Positions 60,779 through 64,000 of a stretch of DNA of 64,000 nucleotides are shown piece by piece. The DNA lies in NCBI RefSeq assembly GCF_018137945.1, contig NZ_CP073089.1:744001-808000 (forward strand), given 5' to 3'. Origin of the DNA: Brevibacterium sp. W7.2 (GTDB lineage: Bacteria > Actinomycetota > Actinomycetes > Actinomycetales > Brevibacteriaceae). The notes below the pieces were generated by a model. The model did not search any database. It saw only the letters and a program-made list of their open reading frames with translations, and had not been told where the DNA came from. Position 1 is the stretch's first letter. Each line of letters begins with the position of its first letter. The translations under genes were made by a program, and so were the position numbers.

Positions 60779-62413
60779 CTACCGCACCTCGATGTCGTAG
60801 CTGTAGCCCTGCTCGGTGAGGAAGCGGCGGCGCTGGGCGGCGAAGTGCTCGTCGACGGTGTCGGCGGCGACGACGGTGTAGAACGTCGCCGAACCCGAAT
60901 CCTTCTTGGGGCGCAGGATCCGGCCGAGGCGCTGCGCCTCCTCCTGCCGCGACCCGAAGGCGCCGGAGACCTGGATGGCCACCGAGGCGGCGGGCAGGTC
61001 GACGGAGAAGTTCGCGACCTTGGACACGACGAGGACCCGAATCGCCCCCGACCGGAAGTCGCGGAAGAGCTCCTGCCGCTGTGACTCCGGGGTCTGCCCG
61101 GTGAGCACGGGGGCACCGAGGGCCTCGCCGATCTCCTCGAGCTGGTCGAGGTACTGGCCGATGACGAGGATCTGCGCCTCCGGATGGTCGGCGACGAGGG
61201 TCTTGACGATCGGCAGCTTGGCATCCGAGGTCGCGGCCAGACGGTAGCGGTCCTCGCCGTCGGCGCGGGCATACGCGGTGCGGGTGCCCCCGTCGAGCCG
61301 GACGCGGACCTCATGGCACGCGGCGGTGGCGATGAAGCCGAGGCGTTCGAGCTCCTTCCACGGCACCTCGTACTGCTTGGGTCCGATGAGGGAGAACACC
61401 TCGTCCTCCCGGCCGTCCTCGCGCACGAGCGTGGCGGTCAGCCCGAGTCGGCGCCGGGCCTGGAGGCTCGCGGTGAGCCGGAAGATCGGTGCCGGCAGCA
61501 GGTGCACCTCGTCGTAGATGACGAGCCCCCAGTCCTTGGCGTCGAGGAGTTCGAGGTGGAGGTAGGAGCCCTTCCGCCTCGTCGTGAGCACCTGGTAGGT
61601 CGCGATCGTGATCGGGCGGATCTCCTTGACCGATCCCGAATACTCGCCGATCTCGTCCTCAGTCAGCGTCGTGCGCGCGAGGATCTCGTCCTTCCACTGC
61701 TTCGCCGACACGGAGTTCGTCACGAGGATGAGCGTCGTCGTCTGCACCCGCGACATCGTCGCGACCCCGACGACCGTCTTCCCGGCCCCGCAGGGGAGGA
61801 CGACGACCCCGGACTCCCCGGACAGCGACTGGTCGATGGCCTCCCGCTGGTAGTCGCGCAGATGCCAGGCCCCGCCGTGGGCGTCATCGCTGAGCTCGAT
61901 GTCGTGGGCTTCGCCGTCGACGTAGCCGGCGTGGTCGGAGACCGGATGCCCGAGCTGGAGGAGGGCGTGCTTGAGCTCGCCCCGTTCCGAGGGGTGGACG
62001 AGGACGGACTCCTCATCGAGCCGCCTGCCGAACTTGCCGACGAGGTCGGGTTGACCGGTGAGCCGGTCGAGGAGTGCGGTCTCCGTCGACGTCAGTGTCA
62101 GACCGTGGATGGGATGGTCGATGAGGGTGAGCACCCCGAACCGGTCCATGATGTCGACGATGTCGACGAGCAGTTCGTGCGGGACCGGGTACTTCGCGAA
62201 CTCGAGGAGGACGTCGACGACCGATTCGGCGTCGTGGCCGCTCGCGCGCGCGTTCCACAGGCCCAGCGGGGTGATCGTGTACGTGTGGATGTACTCCGGG
62301 GTCCGGGCCAGCTGCGCGAACGGGGCGATCGCCACCGCCGCCTCGGTGGCCAGGGGGTGCCCCGATTCGAGGAGCACAGTCCGATCGGACTGGACGATGA
62401 GAGGTCCGTTCAT
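60779..62413 (-). CDS. XPB/Ssl2-family DNA helicase
   Basis: 544 residues, superfamily 2. After a ~190-residue N-terminal domain come motif I PCGAGKTVVG, Ia (LILVTNSVSAKQW), II YDEVHLLP (DEVH box), III LTATLVRED and motif VI region RLGRILRPKKDSG. Actinobacterial XPB helicases unwind DNA in 3' to 5' direction and are linked to DNA repair. The neighbouring upstream gene encodes a helicase-associated protein, a constant partner. Confidence 0.95.
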   Translation of the reverse strand: MNGPLIVQSDRTVLLESGHPLATEAAVAIAPFAQLARTPEYIHTYTITPLGLWNARASGHDAESVVDVLLEFAKYPVPHELLVDIVDIMDRFGVLTLIDHPIHGLTLTSTETALLDRLTGQPDLVGKFGRRLDEESVLVHPSERGELKHALLQLGHPVSDHAGYVDGEAHDIELSDDAHGGAWHLRDYQREAIDQSLSGESGVVVLPCGAGKTVVGVATMSRVQTTTLILVTNSVSAKQWKDEILARTTLTEDEIGEYSGSVKEIRPITIATYQVLTTRRKGSYLHLELLDAKDWGLVIYDEVHLLPAPIFRLTASLQARRRLGLTATLVREDGREDEVFSLIGPKQYEVPWKELERLGFIATAACHEVRVRLDGGTRTAYARADGEDRYRLAATSDAKLPIVKTLVADHPEAQILVIGQYLDQLEEIGEALGAPVLTGQTPESQRQELFRDFRSGAIRVLVVSKVANFSVDLPAASVAIQVSGAFGSRQEEAQRLGRILRPKKDSGSATFYTVVAADTVDEHFAAQRRRFLTEQGYSYDIEVR

Positions 62414-62501
62414 GAATTCCTTCGCCGAGGTGACAACGACGAGGTCAACGCGCCGGGCGGCGCGATTGTTCCCACCGGTGCCCCCGCCCGCCGGTGAGTG
62501 C

Positions 62502-64000
62502 TCATGTCGGCTCCGGCGCCGGTTCGACGCTGACGATGCGCGCGATCGACAGGGAGGCCTCGGCGCCGGTCGTCGTCACCGTGCCGCGGACGCGTCCGCC
62601 GTTGACCGTCGTCGGCTGCATCTGCACGATGCGCTCCTGACCGTGGGAGTCGGCGAGCCGGATCGTCACGAGCGTCCGGGCCTGTGCGGCCTCCCGCAGC
62701 CGATCGAGGTGACCGAGCGGTTCGTCCGTCGGTTTCTGCTCCGCGGTCGCGCCCGCGGGAGAGCGCAGGATGCGGATGTAATCGCCGAGGCGGTCGTCGG
62801 TGACCCGGGCCCGTGTCCGCGTCGTCACCTCGGGTTCGGTCTGCGTGATCACCGACCGGCGGCGCACGGGACCGGCGGGGGAGTGGAGGAGCGCGTGATG
62901 ATCCCCGGCCTCGAGAAGGTGCATCGTGCGCTCGGGGCCGAGCTGGCTGATCGCCACCGTCGGGGCGAGACGGTCGAGGCCGGCGGGGGCCATGAGCGGG
63001 TCGGAGAGGATGACGTCGAGGTCGACCGGGTCGTCGACGACGAGGACGGCGCGAGCCCCGGCGACCCGGACCCGGCGCAGCTTCGCCGCAGTGTTCGAGA
63101 TGAGGAAATCGAGCGTCGAGGGCAGCGGTTCGGCGCTGATGGCGGCGAGTTCGCGCAGCGCTTCGGCGGCGTCGACGCCGGACTGCATGCTCGCCTCGAT
63201 CGTGTCCCCGTCGATGCGGTAGACGGTGCCCTGGCCGCGGGCTTCGACGACGGCGAAGCGGCGGAGGATGTGGTGGACGCGGGGGTCGATCGGGCCGGTC
63301 GCCACGGCGGTGAGATCGGACTGGATGAGGACGGTGTCGACCTCGGGGACGAGTCCCGTGCGGACCTCGGCGACGACCTCGGCGGGCACGGACAGTGCAG
63401 CGACGCTGACACCGAGCGGCGCGAGCGCCGGATTGTCACGGACCGCGGCGGCCGCAGCCCGCTCGAGACCGGCGGCGAGCATCACCCCGAACCGGCTCGG
63501 TCCGAAATGGCCCGGCTGCTGGAGCGGGGTCGTCGCGAGCCCGAACATCACCGCCGACTGCAGGACCTCCTCGGTGATCGCGGGATCGTGGGCCGGGGTC
63601 AGCGGCCGGGATCGCAGGACCTGCGCGTGGATCCACTCGGCCGAACGCGACGATCCGACCCCGATGCCGTGGAGCACGGAGAGCACGGTGGAGCGCAGCA
63701 GCGGCATCGCCGGAACCGACTGGCTGAAGCCCTTGAACAGGGACTTCTTCGGGGCGGCGAGGACGGTGAGGCGCTCGTTCGCGCTCGCCCCGGTCACGAG
63801 CTGGGTGACGTCCTGGGATTCGCGCAGCCACGAGGAGACGAGGGACGCCCAGAGGTCGGCGCGATCACCGGCGAGCATCGTCGCCGCGTCATCGCTTGCC
63901 GTCCACTGCGGGTCGAGCGGATCGTCGAGGACGCCGATGAGACCGAGGGACTTCGCCGCCAGCAGCAGGGTGATCGTCGGTTCGAGGTCGAGTTCGAGGG
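62502..64000 (-). CDS. Helicase-associated domain protein (partial, 5' end outside the window)
   Basis: At least 499 codons, open to the right edge; the start lies beyond 64000. The visible part includes LWASLVSSWLRES, RVHHILRRFAVVEARGQGTV with YRIDGDTIEASMQSG, and LDFLISNTAAKLRRVRVAGA, which match the large WYL/helicase C-terminal-like proteins that sit next to XPB helicase genes in actinomycetes. It is transcribed towards the helicase gene and ends 88 bases before it. Function unknown; probably works with the helicase. Confidence 0.82.
   Translation of the reverse strand, partial: LELDLEPTITLLLAAKSLGLIGVLDDPLDPQWTASDDAATMLAGDRADLWASLVSSWLRESQDVTQLVTGASANERLTVLAAPKKSLFKGFSQSVPAMPLLRSTVLSVLHGIGVGSSRSAEWIHAQVLRSRPLTPAHDPAITEEVLQSAVMFGLATTPLQQPGHFGPSRFGVMLAAGLERAAAAAVRDNPALAPLGVSVAALSVPAEVVAEVRTGLVPEVDTVLIQSDLTAVATGPIDPRVHHILRRFAVVEARGQGTVYRIDGDTIEASMQSGVDAAEALRELAAISAEPLPSTLDFLISNTAAKLRRVRVAGARAVLVVDDPVDLDVILSDPLMAPAGLDRLAPTVAISQLGPERTMHLLEAGDHHALLHSPAGPVRRRSVITQTEPEVTTRTRARVTDDRLGDYIRILRSPAGATAEQKPTDEPLGHLDRLREAAQARTLVTIRLADSHGQERIVQMQPTTVNGGRVRGTVTTTGAEASLSIARIVSVEPAPEPT

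Noticed and set aside
62502-64000. Complete gene starting at the ATG at 63878
   Set aside because: The frame stays open with the same character up to the window edge (LEPTITLLLAAKSLGLIG), so the true start is outside.

Overview
The window is GC-rich chromosomal DNA from an actinomycete. Gene content points to the Micrococcales, possibly Brevibacterium or a relative; this is inferred from gene content only. Supporting signs are DUF3263 followed by a LytR_C protein, the psp set pspA-pspAA-htpX-pspAB, a CIRCE-controlled groEL without groES beside it, an XPB-type helicase, a WXG100 protein and an MprAB/PepD-like locus. Many starts are GTG, and several genes look leaderless, with a -10 hexamer 6 or 7 bases before the start codon.

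Backbone left (1-16.7 kb): the 5' part of a sodium symporter gene, then cysS and rlmB, an APC permease, an SDR with an odd insertion, DUF4032 with a degenerate ABC ATPase, two tandem LacI regulators, otsB and otsA for trehalose, a membrane Ser/Thr kinase and a DsbA-like protein, ending at tRNA-Thr(UGU).

Island (16,739-29,141): a 12.4-kb element inserted in the 3' end of tRNA-Thr, bounded by a perfect 39-bp direct repeat. It keeps the last ~60 codons of a tyrosine integrase at the left and an excisionase at the right. Two IS3-family elements with damaged transposase genes, phage remnants (structural-protein tail and holin) and a broken, possibly relaxase-derived gene show it is a decayed mosaic that can no longer move by itself. 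Its intact cargo is the most interesting part of the window: two different secreted phospholipase-A2-like proteins, each beside a gene for a small membrane protein; a third secreted protein followed by a small cytosolic protein; and two HicAB-like two-gene modules. I read this as a store of toxin/immunity and addiction modules, which is inference.

Backbone right (29.2-64 kb): MFS transporter; M4 protease with its emfourin-type inhibitor; tryptophan 2,3-dioxygenase convergent with a formamidase-like hydrolase; SGNH hydrolase; amidohydrolase and ThrE-type exporter; ung; aldehyde dehydrogenase; DUF3263, LytR_C, cspA and groEL; DUF1707 protein; TSUP transporter; a membrane protein, S4 protein and M23-like protein; the psp envelope-stress operon; WXG100; the response regulator, histidine kinase and HtrA operon; CGNR regulator divergent from an EamA exporter; an ABC-F protein; XPB helicase and a helicase-associated protein cut by the window end. 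No CRISPR array, rRNA operon or replication origin was seen.
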